From NCBI GenBank assembly GCA_021927905.1, contig BLLK01000045.1, forward strand, positions 2,170,001 to 2,234,000: 64,000 bases of DNA, in the 5' to 3' direction. This document shows positions 11,660-24,235 of the stretch, one piece after another. Origin of the DNA: Chaetoceros tenuissimus (taxonomy: Eukaryota; Bacillariophyta; Thalassiosirophyceae; Chaetocerotales; Chaetocerotaceae). Under the pieces are notes generated by a model, which searched no databases, was not told the origin of the DNA, and saw nothing but the letters and a program-made list of their open reading frames with translations. Positions within the stretch are counted from its first letter, which is position 1. Each line of letters opens with the position of its first letter. The position numbers were made by a program, and so were the translations under genes.

Positions 11660-12137
11660 CTGTTATATAAAAACAAAATATATTGTAGCTATGAATCTGA
11701 CAGTTTGCAATTGTAAAGTTTTCTTTCTTTCTCACTTGTAATGCGCATTAACGTGTAGACTTTTTAAAAATGATGAGGAAATCAATCAAATAGAGTGACC
11801 AATGAAGCTACTACTTTTAACGTCAATTAACCGCTTTATACATGACGTCACTTTTTTACGACGTTGTGACAAAATGCTCCACGAGTAGCTACGGAGCACC
11901 GAAGCGGACAACTAAAACAGACGGCGGCACAACGAAAAAGTTAGCGCACAACTGTTTTGTGCTTGCTCAAGTCAGGTATTTCCTTTGTAATCATTTCATT
12001 GGAGTACTAATCAAATCCACTGCAATTCTACTCGAAAAGGCTGGATATTAGTCACGTCTAATTCTTTGGAAAGAAAATCGCACATAGTGCTAGTTTCAAA
12101 CTAGTAGAACGTAACGTTTATTTAGAAAGGGGAGACA
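11660..12137. other. intergenic region with CRE-type motif
   Basis: 478 nt between two plus-strand genes. It includes the 3' UTR of the golgin gene and the promoter of the next gene. An ACGTCA half site (11820-11825) and a full TGACGTCA palindrome (11843-11850) lie within 31 nt of each other. Confidence 0.5.
11843..11850. promoter_or_regulatory. TGACGTCA palindrome (CRE/bZIP-type site)
   Basis: Perfect 8-nt palindrome about 290 nt upstream of the gene at 12138, with an ACGTCA half site 18 nt further upstream. TGACGT/ACGTCA elements bind bZIP factors and act as CO2/cAMP-responsive elements in diatoms. Function here is inferred only. Confidence 0.4.
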
Positions 12138-14821
12138 ATGAGCGGGTACAATAATTTCACAAATAATTCCTATAACTATTTCAACACTGGCAACAATAAT
12201 CCAAACATGGGAGGAGCTTCGGGGTCAAATGGCGAATCTACAGGGAACAAGAAAGATCATGATTCTTTCGAGCAAAACTATGGAAATGTTGGAGGTAGCG
12301 TAATGGATAATTACAATATGAATGCATATGTAAACAATGGGAACCTCAACTACAACAACTACTTTCAGAACCCCACCGCTGCCAATTATAATATGAATGA
12401 CTTTGGAATGCATATGAACAATCAGGACATGATGATGAACTCCTATATGATGGGTGGCGGAAATTTACATGGCAGTACTAACAACAACACTGATAACTCT
12501 GACCAAGACAAAACGGGCAGTAGAAGTGAAAGTATGGGTATTCAGAATGGGCATGGTACAGCTTCAGTTCCTGGTTATTCTTTGCAGATGCCTGCTTATA
12601 CTAATAATCTCAATATGTATAATCCTCATGCGACTAATACACTGCATCAAGATCAGAACAGTTACAACTACAACCAAATTATTCAGCAACAAGACAGTCA
12701 ACTAGGTCATAATCCATTTGATCAATCAAAATCAGATCCTGCTAATACGGATGGGAAGGATGCGTCATCAGCCAGTCAGAAGAATGATAAAATTGAAGAC
12801 AGTAAAGAAGCTCAAAAGTTAGTATTAAACGGTGGTAGCGGATTTGAAGATTTGTTCCAGCAATCAAACCATTCAGATAGGTCAGGGAACAGCACGCAAG
12901 GTCTTGCTGGCCAAATGCAACATTTGGACGCCCATCTTAATTCACAATATACAACCGCAAATCCATCGGGGATAGGAAATTTTGCCATGGGGAGTAATGC
13001 ACAAACGATGTTTCAAAGTAATGATTTGGGGCAATTTGATTCTTTTTCGCATACACATATACCGAAACACAGTTCTGTACAGAGTACTTCATCCTCATCA
13101 AAACATAAACAAAGGAAGGAAAAAGATATTCTCGATGATTTCCAAGTAACTATGTCATCGCTATCAGTTGAACCACTATCTGGGAAAGAAATACTTGACA
13201 AAATAAAAGCTAGGGCGAGTGATGTGCAAAGAAGATATCTCCCCTGTGTGGAATTTTTAGTTCTTTGTCAACAAGAGTTGCGCACAGGTCTTGACCAAGC
13301 AATAAGAAGAAGAGGAAGGCATTCAGCAGCGGATGTTGTAAGTAAAAATCTCTTGAATATTTATTGTTTGATTTTAATTTCACATCTAAAGTTTGTTTGC
13401 TGTCATAGTACTTTAAGACAAACTTCGAAAAATTACCAAGGAGATTTTATGAGAGAAATGTAGTGGTGATACCGGAAAAAGAATTGAATGAAGCGATTGC
13501 GGGTCTTCGGAGTCTTGTTCAAGATGCAAAGAATGCACAACGCGAAGCAAAAGGTAGTGAAAAACTAGAACGCATGAAAAATGCATTTCTAGGAGGAATG
13601 AGAGATGGAGAGTCGTGGGGGCTGCGCAAGTGGTTGAGCAAAAATGGAGGAGCACTACATATCTGTAATGACATTGAATTAATATGGGGTGGACTTAGAG
13701 TATTAGACAAAAGTGACGAAAAGGTGATAGAGATTGCAAAGCGAATACGACCAATAATGAAAAATACGTTGATGAGGCTGAAAAATGACGTTCCCAAAGC
13801 CTACCAAGAAATAAGTAGTGCACATCCATATTTGCCATTTTTCCATAGATTGGAAAGTGCTCTGAAAGGTCTTTCCGAATTTGATCCAGAGGACGATGAT
13901 GTGATTTGTTTAGATGACTCAGATGACGAAGACGTAAAAGAAGAACCAAAGCCAAACGTGGCAAAATCATCCTCAGCAAAGAAAGTTGATTCATCAACAA
14001 TTGCATCACTGAACAAGAAAACATTTGAAGCAAACAACGATGATGGAGATGACAGCGATTTAGAAATCTTACATGTTACCAAAAAGACAGAGGAAAGTAA
14101 GCGTCCTTCATGTGAGAGTCCAATGGGGCTGGTTGGAGATGACTTTTGGACGAAGACAGATTGCGCTTGTATACAAGGTGAAAGTTGTATTTTTTGCGGT
14201 GGACGGAAGAGCCCTGAAGGATTACAGCAAGTTCAAGCTTTTCAGGCACATATACAACCTGATATAGCTAATAATCAGCAACTTGCTGAAATAGTTGATG
14301 CACTGGCTAATTCCATTGAAGAAGGGAAGGAGGTCCGCCCTTTAGAATTTATTGATCATTTCAATTTCTGGTCAAATAATTATCCGTTTATACTGCGACT
14401 TCTCAGAGATCTCATCATGAGTAATGCAGCAAGATTCATGTTAGAGCCAACAGCTATCGAAGAGAGCTTTGCTGAAAGTAATGACCTCAACAAGTATTAT
14501 ACCACGATAAGAAACCCAATTGGATTTCGTCATGTTGTCAAAGCACTAGTCGAATCGTCCACCACCCAAGGCAAATTACACAATAATATCTTACCGAAAT
14601 GGAACTTGTTTGATGGAAAGACACTTGTAGAAGCTACCGACCTCGTCCTTTTAAATACACTCGCTTTCATCGGGAAGCAGGATAATAGTGTTTTGAGAAA
14701 GGAAATAATGAAACTGCGCAAGGTGTTCTGGAAAGCAATAAGGGATGCAGGTTGCAATGAAAAGAAACAAATGCCAATAAGAAGGACAGAGAATAGCCAA
14801 TTTTTGCTGCTTAATAAATAA
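12138..14821 (+). CDS. Asn-rich nuclear-type protein with bromodomain-like C-terminus
   Basis: Exons 12138-13337 and 13409-14821 join in phase 0 (GTAAGT donor, CATAG acceptor) to give about 870 residues. Residues 1-290 are low-complexity, dominated by Asn, Gly, Tyr, Met and Gln, like a prion-type disordered domain. A helical, charged block follows (about 340-560). At about 575-590 is the acidic stretch DDDVICLDDSDDED, which looks like a SUMO-interacting motif. A Cys cluster (CACIQGESCIFCGG) sits near 660. The last 110 residues, with YYTTIRNPIGFRHVVKALVE and then a helix, resemble a bromodomain-like fold, but the acetyl-lysine Asn is not convincing. A chromatin or transcription role is inferred, not shown. 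Confidence 0.65.
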
Positions 14822-15018
14822 GTCGTGTAGACAGGTATGTTTCCACAAATTATGACTCAACATATACGTTTCATCGTGTTTTCATGAAATTTCTTCAACT
14901 TGTGAAAACACGCTTAAAACTAACGTGGAAATCCCTAATTTACTAGAAATTCATATTGTCTGTTCATACAAAAGCTTGGTTCATATATTTTTAATTTCTA
15001 TTTCATCAAGCGAAAACA

Positions 15019-17708
15019 ATGCGTATGCTTGGAATTGGTCCTTACTATCGCGATACTCGCACATCGTCTCCATCATACTCTTCAGCGAATTTATGGAATA
15101 ACACTGTACAAAAGCTTCCTTCATCTGTCGTCTCTTATGCTTCTCGCTCTGATTCAGATACATACTCCGAAGTCACGGTTTCTGTGAATTCTGATAGCAG
15201 CATTTCGAGCTGCAGTAATCAGAAAGGATCCCAAGGTTTAGGTTCCTCCTGTAGAATGAACGGAAGTAATCGACTTTCAGCTCCTTACGCGAAGGGGAGG
15301 TATGGTAAACTGAAGGGACTTTCTCTGGAGGACACTATGGCTATGCGTCGTCTCAAAACTGAGGAAGATATTTCCAAAGTTAGAAGCTCCACACAAAAGT
15401 ACATCGAGACTCACCAAGGAAAGGATGATTCAAAACATGAGAGGCAGGATGGAATTCACGATTTCATGCTAGTAAGAGCGAAATTGAAAAAGGCAAATCG
15501 TAAACGAGCTCCTCACCCAAAGGAATATAAACGCAGCAAAATTGAAAATGAACGTGATAGCACTAGAAGTTCAACACAGTTCCAGATCTTGCATCAAATC
15601 GGAGCGATAGAATGTATTGCATCTACCCACGAAAACGTGATCAACCACAAGGGAGAAGAAGCTATAATTGAACACAACTCTTCAAATCAAAAGGAAAGTG
15701 GGATTTTATTGGACCCCCTCAAAGTACCTGCTAGGTCTTCAATTTGTGATTCTTTAAATGATGCTCGTATGCCTGATAAAAAGGAGATCAAGGACAAACT
15801 TCATATGTTGTTTGCCAATCGACAGGCACAAATGGGGGATTCATCGCATGCAAGAGTAGCAGCAAATGAAAGAGGCAACATCACAAAAAACAAAACCAGG
15901 TCTATCCGAAGTGCACCATCCGATTCCGTACATCAAGCGATTGAAACTCAGCATAAAGATAAAGTGCGCCTGGAACTGAATCGTTTGTTCCAAAACCGCA
16001 TTGAAAGTTCTCGTGACGATGATGTTATTTCTGCTAGAGGGGATTCATCAGAACGCGATACATCTACAATGGATGATGAGTGTCATGACAATGATCCAAG
16101 AACATTGGACTCAGCCCCTAATAAGACTTTCAAGAGTCAACAGAAATTAGATAATAGAGGCGACGATGAAGAGAAAAAGAATAATGTCCTATTGAAAGAC
16201 GATCCCGAGCATCAAAAGTATTTCAAGATGTTGAAAATGGGATTGCCGATGGGAGCTGTACAGAATGCAATGAAAAGAGATGGACTTGACCCTTCGCTTC
16301 TTTTTCCAAGTGATGGTGAAACAAGTTCTGCAGCAAAGCCAAAGAAAGATATGTTCAGAAGGGTTAGATTGCATTGGACTAAAATACCAGAAGGTACGTT
16401 GTATTGATGATATTTTATGAAAAATGTTTGGATTTCGATCTGATGCCCCTTCCTTAAAAGATTCCATCACGATGGATTGCGTTTGGTATCAAGTTAAGTT
16501 GGACAAAGATATCAGGTCAATCTACATTGATGAAGAGGAATTTGATTCTTTGTTCAAAGCAAAAGCTAACTCTGTCCCGCCATTGGCACCGGTGTCTATT
16601 CAACATGGAGAGAAAGTGGTGAAGGTGATCAACCCGAAACGGGCTCAGAATGGTGCTATAGTTTTAGCCAGAATTCGTTTTAGCTATGAACGTATTGCGG
16701 AAGAAATCGATAAAATGTAAGTTATGCCTTGCATACTATACTCTCCAGAATTTGCTTTGGAGAAACCCTAACTTTATTTTCAACTCATTTTAATCAAAAT
16801 GGAATGAAGGAATCACTCGATCTTCACAAATCAGCAGCTTTTAGGCATCATGGAGTACATACCAACGCCAGAGGAGAAAAAGTTATTGGAGATCTACCTT
16901 GAAAAAAAATCTTTTATGCAGCTATGTGAATGCGAAAAGTTCATGACGATAATTGCAAGAGTGGAGAATCCTAGAAAGAAAATTGAAGCTATGTTATTTA
17001 AGATGGATTTCATGCCACTGATGAGTGAATTGTCCAATGGTAAGCTTGAGCCGGTAGTTATATTCTTAGATTATCACTCAAGACTCACGTTACCGTTCCT
17101 GCTAAGGTATTGTTTGTCTAACAGCGGCATGTAACGAAATCCTCACTTCTGTTAGGTTTCGAAAATTTCTGGGTTGCATTTTGAAGATCGGAAACCGATT
17201 GAATTCCCAAGGAGAGGCAGACAAAGTATCTAGCAGTGGCTTTTCCATGATTACGCTCTCACGTCTCAGTCAAGTAAAAGCGTTTGACAAGAAAACTTCT
17301 ATCCTACTGTATGTGTGCAAACTAGTTCAAGATTTGAAGTTGAAATGCTCGCCACTGGATCTCAGAGAGGAACTAGCAAGCGTGATTCGATGTAACGCCG
17401 ATAAGGCCTACGATATTCCTCAGCGTATAAAGAAGTTAGAACATGACTTGAAAGGAGTGTCTCAAAACTTCAGTGAAGTTGAACCATCCACTATGTCAGA
17501 ATTTCTTTTGGAAGCTCATGATCTTGTGAATGCTTTAAATTGTTCGAAAAAAGTCTTCGAACATAAGTTCCAATCTGTTCTCGATTATTTATCACAAAGC
17601 AACGATTTGGATGTCAAAGAATTATTTCAGATTATTGCACAGTTTTGTCACGATATCGAAGATTGTGTTGCATCTAATATTAGTGTATCCAAGACGAAGC
17701 ATTGGTAG
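15019..17708 (+). CDS. formin (FH2 domain) without proline-rich FH1
   Basis: Exons 15019-16393, 16461-16716, 16810-17106 and 17156-17708 keep a single frame through three short introns and give 826 residues. The C-terminal half, from about residue 448, is an FH2 domain: RRVRLHWTKIPE at the start, then EEFDSLFKAK, LLGIMEYIPTPEE and FRKFLGCILKIGNRLNS. FH2 dimers nucleate and processively cap the barbed end of actin filaments. The N-terminal 450 residues are polar and contain two related segments, KLHMLFANRQ and RLELNRLFQNR. Just before FH2 (about 394-430) is YFKMLKMGLPMGAVQNAMKR, a motif shared with the WASH-complex subunit CCDC53. No polyproline FH1 region, GTPase-binding domain or C2/PTEN domain was seen. 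Confidence 0.85.
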
Positions 17709-18157
17709 GAGTTTCGAATAGAAAGAAAGGAGTGATGTATGTATGCACCTTCTTGATTGTCTATTTTACTTGACAATTTCATCTCATCACTTCCAAGTAA
17801 AAAAATGTAATCCTAGCAATAACAACAATAAGAGCATTTCTTTCTGTATTGCTTTTCTTGCAGACTCAACGTTTTATGTTCTACGTATTACAATTTTACC
17901 AAGCGATTTAAAGTCTATTTTACAATGACAAACCTAAGCTTACCACATGAAAACATACCTTTTTCATAAATTTAGATTGGGAGATGACGTCATCACGACA
18001 AAAAAATCGCACGTATCTTGAATCTTTGATGGAGAAGTCTCTTCAACAACAACAAAACAAAAGAAGAAAGATTTGCACCACCACAAGAACCAACAACACA
18101 AAAGATTTGTTCCAACAGGTATATTCAGTCATCATCTTAACCTGCACATAAAATAAT
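17709..18157. other. intergenic region with CRE-type palindrome
   Basis: 449 nt between the formin and TLDc genes. Besides AT-rich sequence it contains a 12-nt palindrome around TGACGTCA (17983-17994), then an A/C-rich leader with CAACAACAAC-type runs. Confidence 0.5.
17983..17994. promoter_or_regulatory. 12-nt palindrome containing TGACGTCA
   Basis: GATGACGTCATC lies 164 nt before the start codon of the TLDc gene and is a good bZIP/CRE-type site. It is the second full TGACGTCA that I noticed in the window. Confidence 0.45.
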
Positions 18158-19233
18158 ATGAATATGAAGTTAGAGGTCGTTTTGTTGTTATTATCTTTGG
18201 GGTCCACTACAGGATTTACTCCACTTTTTACTCAATCAAGATCAGTCAGAACATCATCTGAATTGCATCTTGGAGACTTCTTCAACTTTGGGAAAAAGGA
18301 TACAACAGATAACGAAGAGAAAGAGAGTGAAGTTTCAAAGGTAGAAACTGAAAAGGAAGTTTACAGTGATGACGATCCAGTAGAGAAACTTTTCAATATA
18401 TTTTTTGGGCAGAAAGAAGAAGCTCCTATGGGAATGGCCAGGTTCGGGGCAGAACGTTTTCCCGAACAGTACCCAGCTGTCAAAGATGAATGGGCTGATC
18501 CAGTAGAAACAGATGATAAAGAAATGCAAATAATCCGCCCATTTTTGAAAAATACTAATTTGGAAAAGAGGGGACTGAAATTATCTTATGATGCAAACAG
18601 AGATGGATGGAATCCAATTGTATTCCATCAATTGGTGGATAAAAAGGGTGGAGCAGTTGTACTGTGTGAAACTCGTATGGGGATTGTATGCGGAGGTTAT
18701 AATCCGAAAGGTAAGCATTTCACAAACCTCAACTAAAAGAATCTTACTGGCTCTTGGAATCGAGGCTTGAATAGCTTGATTTATACGAGATATCCAAATT
18801 GAGATATCTGTTCACTCCTATAAAAATTGTCTCATATATATTAAAACATGCATTCACAGGATGGGTAGGGTATGGTGAAGCTAGAGGATCTATTGCTGCA
18901 TTTTTGTTTGTTGTAGGTGGTAAATTTGCAAAAGAAGGTGCTCCTGGAACCAAACTTCAGAAAGTAGGAGGTCCAGGCTTGGCCCAATTAGATAATCCGG
19001 AGACTGCAGTTTCATTTGGAGCAGATTCACTGATAATACCATTACAAGAAGACAATCCCAAAATGGCAAGGTCTAAACTCGGTAGCTACTATGAAAGGTT
19101 TGAAGATGGTACAAATAGTCTCTTTGGAAAAGACGCTTCTGTGGTACTCAAATCTCTTAAAGTTTACCATGGTGTTTACGAGGAAGGCGAATATATTCCT
19201 TTCACAGATGCTGAGCCTTTTGCTTTGTACTAA
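18158..19233 (+). CDS. TLDc-domain protein with secretory or plastid-type leader
   Basis: Exons 18158-18710 and 18860-19233 join in phase 1 to give 308 residues. The N-terminus (KLEVVLLLLSLGSTTGFTP) is a signal peptide whose end resembles the diatom plastid-targeting motif, with Phe at +1, followed by a Ser/Thr/Arg-rich stretch. An acidic linker follows. Residues about 130-300 match the TLDc domain: a strand ending in CGGYNPKGWVGYGEARG, then AAFLFVVGG. TLDc proteins are linked to oxidative-stress protection and, in several cases, bind V-ATPase; the molecular role in algae is not settled. The plastid assignment is inferred from the leader only. Confidence 0.75.
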
Positions 19234-19727
19234 TTTTGAACAATATTATTTTTCATATTTTTACATTATTTCTTTCATTTTAATGGTTGTTTCTGAGACA
19301 CCTCAAATCTATAAACATGGAATACAAACATGGATGTGGGGAGTCAAATGTCAATTACATACCTACGAAATATCGTACAGAAGAGAGAATAGAAAATTAC
19401 GTACTGCAAGTACCGAGTTGACATGGAAAAGAAGAAGGGTTTCACCTCTCTTTCTTCTCCGCACTCCGCTTTTGATGACACCTTTTACAACTCCTACTAC
19501 TATTCATAGCGCATAGTCTCTTTGTTTGTACTTTATACTAGTTCTTTTGCTGAGAAATATTATCTACATACTGTATCATCTTGGTGGGATTTTTCTGTCG
19601 TCATTACGAAAAAAGAACGAGCAAAATTTGTTGACTGGAATCTGCAAAAGATAAACGAAAAGATCTCTTCTTCAACAACGTACCTAAACACAGAGAATAG
19701 TAGAAACATAGAGATTACATTTAGATC
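19234..19727. other. intergenic region
   Basis: 494 nt between two plus-strand genes, holding the TLDc 3' UTR and the promoter and leader of the TPS gene. Nothing else was recognised. Confidence 0.45.
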
Positions 19728-22700
19728 ATGACAGGTCAAGGTATAAGTTCTATCAGTGGAATTGCAAAAGTTACATTTCGAGTCAGATGTGAAACGTTAG
19801 GATACGGAGAGTCAGTCTTTTTGTATCCTAATAATCAAACAACAAGGGTAAGTAGAATACTTTTCAGGTAGAGATTAGAATCACATCTCTTCTTGTTGGA
19901 TGGTATTACAAAAACCAGAAAGATCACATATTTTTATTTAGGTTGGATTGCAATAAATACAACTAGAGTGGGTCTCTTGTGCTCTCGAAAGATTCATATT
20001 GAAAATATCCTTCACCATCTTTCTCACATTTTCTTTTCTTTCCTCCTAATATCTTTCCCACTACTGAAAATTTGAATACATTTTTACTATTGCAAAAAAA
20101 CGGATTCATTTTACAGCCGATACCCTTATACACTACGACAAGTAATTACCCATGGTTTGAGGCTCGCTCACCTACTGCGATCTCCATTCCTGTGGGTCAC
20201 AAAGTGAATACCTCTTCCGAGTTTGATTATTCCTATCGTTATGGAATTCACAGAGCAGGAGTTTTTCATCGTTGGGAAGGATTATCTGATGGCCCCTCCA
20301 ACACTGATACCGAAATGGTGACTTCTGATCAAGAATCAAAGCAAGAATCTGTAGATAGTCACGTACTTCCACTTCGATTGCTTGCGGTTGGTGAAGAATA
20401 TACCGTAAATGATGTTCTAGGAGTAACAACTGGTCATCCAAATATTGACCATATTCGAGTGCCTCACTCAAGCTTGTATGGTGAAATGACTAGCCTTCAT
20501 TCTAATTCACGTTCTTCGGGAATGGGTCTCAATTCCTCAAGAAGAAATCTCAGCATGGACGCAGCTGATGCTGCGGGCAAAAAGAAGAAAGTTGGCTTTG
20601 CTCCAGAACCACCTGCATACCATGCAACAAATGGTAGCAAAGCTTCAATGAAAAAGACTTCTGTACATTTAGACTCGACAGATGGATTAATTGTTGCGAG
20701 TGCGTTTCTACCAGTACACTTACACAGAAGTGAAGACGGAGAATGGAGTGCAGATTGGGATTATGAAGCACTTCTATCTATGCAAACTCATCTACGTGTG
20801 ACTAGAATTGGAGTTGTAAAATGGAGGGGATGGCATGGAAATGTCGGTAAAGATGGAAGTCCTGAGCAAGGAGTTCCTACGGAGGAAAGACCGAAGGTCG
20901 AAGCTTGTCTTAGAGCATTCAATTGTGTCCCTGTATGGGTAGAACCAGGACTATTTGGAGAAATGTAAGTTTCCTTTCCTTTCTATTTGCACGAACACCT
21001 TGGTATGTACGCGGAAATGTTGTACTCACGGCCTTTTTTTAAAGGTACAATGGATTTTGCAAAGGAGTATTGTGGCCAGTTCTCCATAATGTAACTTCTG
21101 TCTATTCCACACGTCCAGATGGAGGTGGAGGAGTACCTAAAAGTGGTGCAGAAGATGCAAACTCTAAATTTCAATCACCTGCCCCAGGATCGCCTGATAG
21201 TATGGGAGTTGCAGAAACATTAAACTCCGTTTCTAACCGATTTTCAGAATACTCTAATGATGCTGTTTCTATGGGAACTATACATGGTGATGGTGGAAAA
21301 GAAGCTTCTCTATGGGCTGCTTACACTGCTGTTAATAGAAAATTTGCAGAAACTATTGTCCAATGCTTCAATGAAGGAGATCTTGTTTGGATTCATGGAT
21401 TCCATCTTCTTATTTTGCCTTCGTTCCTCACTCGCCGTCTTCCTATGGCGAAGGTCGGCATATTTTTGCATACTCCTTTCCCAAGTTCTGAAATTTTCAG
21501 AACTCTATGGTGCCGTGAAGATATTTTAAGAGGTATGCTGAACGCAGATCAAGTGGGATTTCACTTATTTGAATACGCACGTCACTTTTTGACTTGTAGT
21601 AGACGTTTATTAGGATTGAAATATGGCATGGTCCCAGACGAATCAGGAGGGCATAATCTTGCAATCGAAACAAACGGTAGACATGTTGCAGTAACAAGCA
21701 TTCACGCTGGAATTGAACCACCTATTTTAAGTCAAGTTCTTACTCATCCAAGCACGGTAGAAAGGGCAGCCTCAATCAGAAAACAATTCGAAGGAAAAAT
21801 TATCTTTTGTGCAATTGATCGTATGGAGTCTTTGAAAGGAATACCTCTGAAAATGCTTGGGTTAGAAAGATTCTTGAATAAATGCCCTGAGTGGATAGGA
21901 AAAATGGTGTTGGTTCAAGTCGGTATTTCGGCTTTTGAAAGGGCGGATGATTACGTGAGAACTAAGCATGAAATCCTTTCCATAGTATCCAGAATTAATA
22001 AAACTTGGCCAGGCACGATTCAATTTCAAGAATGCTCTGAAGCAGAAATGAGATTACCTCAACGTATGGCACTGATGAGAGCTGCAGATGTTGTTATGGT
22101 CACACCTATTCGGGATGGATTAAATCTTATCCCATTAGAATTCACAGTTACTCATCAAGATGCGTTGACAAAAGAAGGCAAAGCAGATGGTCGAAAACGT
22201 GGATTGTGTATACTTTCCGAATTTTCAAGTTCAACACGCGTTATGAGAGGAGCTATTCATGTGAACCCATGGAAGATTTCAGAGTTGGCGAATGCTTTTC
22301 ACACTGCACTAAACATCAGTGAAGATGAAAGAATTCGTCGTTTACGAACTGCTTCTGAATTTGTAACCAGGGTAACAACACAAAGATGGGCAATGGCTGT
22401 ACTTCTTGATTTGAAGGCTGTTCATAAAAACGCAGATGTCCAAAAATACTCCGGCGCAGGACTTGGGCTTGGATATAGAATCTTGGGTATGGATAGGGAT
22501 TTTAATTCTCTTGATATCGGAGCTGTTAGCAAGGCATACAAGAAGGCACGTAGTAGATTAATTTTCATGGATTACGGAGGAACTATTGTGAGCAATGACA
22601 ATGTAAGTAGATTTCAATGTTTTTTCATGATGGCTGTCAAAGTGCTAAATTTATTCATCTACTACTAGTTGGATAATCTTTCCAGATTCCAAGTCGCAAC

Positions 22701-23838
22701 AAAATCAAGGAAATACTCAGTACCAACTCCAGAAATGATTGGAACTTTGAAAGAATTGTGCGCTGATAAAAGAAACATCGTATTTGTTGTTAGTGGAAAG
22801 GAACGTCACTCACTCTCTGAGACGTTGGGAGATATTGACAATCTTGGATTAGTAGCAGAGCATGGATTCTTTGTTTCATGGCCAACCTCCAACACCGTTA
22901 CAAAGAGACTTTGGGACACTTTAGTTCCAGATCAAGACAAGTCTTGGCGTAATATTGCAATCACAATCATGGAAGTGTACACCTCAAGAACTCACGGTAG
23001 TTACATAGAAGAGACAGAAATGAAGGTTTTGTGGCAATACCGTGATGCAGATCCAGAATTTGGGTATCTTCAGGCCAGAGAGTTGGAAGATCATTTATCC
23101 AATGTTCTTCGCAGCTATGCAGTTGATATTTTGCACGGTGGAGTAGAAGAGGGAGGATTTGTCGAAGTTAGACCAAAGGGTGTGAACAAAGGTGTGGTTT
23201 CGACGCATATCCTAAAGAATGTGAAGAAGATTTCAACGCGGGATAAGGTAGATTTTATCCTTGCACTCGGTGATGATCATTGCGACGAACCCATGCTTTC
23301 TGTCATGCGTCAAGTAGGTAGAAGGGCAGTCGATGCTAAGAGAGCACGAAATCACGAAGCTTCACTTCCACCAATGCCGGCATCTGTCACACTTGTTGAC
23401 GTATCATCGTGTGATCCATACGTTTCATCCAATTTGTCAACTTTTACATGTACTGTCGGTAAGAAACCAAGTGCTGCTGCAAATTATCTTCACGATGTCG
23501 ACGAAGTTCAAGAATTCTTGGACACTCTCGTCAAGATGAGTACAAGAGATCACCAGTTCTACTCATCTATTGATTTGAGAGGATTGGATTCTGGTGTGAA
23601 TGCAAACAGAATGCCAACTGTGCAAAGTTCCGTGTTTGGAAAAACCATGAACTTTGACCAACAAAACAATATGTTTAGAAACCAACAAACCATAAGCTCC
23701 GGTGTCACACGCTCGATGAGTATGGGCAATTTCCACATGTCCGATTTCAAAAGGGACGATGCCAAAGTTAGTTCCAATCTATCTGAATTCCTTACCCCCC
23801 TCGAGGATGAAGAAGATGAAGACGCAGTATTTTTCTAA
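19728..23838 (+). CDS. trehalose-6-phosphate synthase/phosphatase fusion with N-terminal CBM20
   Basis: Exons 19728-19847, 20117-20964, 21045-22602 and 22669-23838 give about 1231 residues. Residues 1-110 resemble a CBM20 starch-binding domain (VTFRVRCETLGYGESVFLYP, then GVFHRWEG). Residues about 230-790 are a GT20 glucosyltransferase: WIHGFHLLILPS, HTPFPSSEIFR, AIDRMESLKGIPLKML and RDGLNLIPLEF. It joins UDP-glucose and glucose-6-phosphate into trehalose-6-phosphate. The C-terminal part is the HAD-type phosphatase domain, with the second box GDDHCDEPM at about 1043. The first box reads MDYGGTI (about 831), where active phosphatases have DxDxT, so the second Asp is replaced by Gly. Synthase activity plus a regulatory or weakened phosphatase half is the likely reading. 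The product acts in the cytosol as a sugar signal or osmolyte precursor. Confidence 0.9.
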
Positions 23839-24235
23839 TTCTACACAAGATAATGCCTTAATAAATCCATGCTACTTCAGATGAATTTATAGCCAAATCT
23901 ATCCATCTCTTAGTCACTTGTTCATATGGAGCAAAGCTAATGAGAATTGACCCATAACTTCAAAGGAAGTTTTTAGAGTTTCAAGTACAAACATGAATGA
24001 ACATTGTATAGAGAATCGCTTATAGTCATTGATATTTCGATTTGATTCACAAGTACGAAAAGTAATTCAGGGGATCAAAGTTCTTACTAAATTACAGAGA
24101 AAATTCACAATGTCTTCTCAATAGTACGACCATAAATACAGTTCGGGTACATTTTCGACTTTTCCATTCTTTGATTGTGCAATCCAATCACACAACTTTT
24201 ATCCTTTTCTGCGTCTAATCTTCATCTGAGGTCAT
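23839..24235. other. intergenic region between convergent genes
   Basis: 397 nt of AT-rich sequence with the two 3' UTRs. No RNA gene or repeat seen. Confidence 0.45.
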
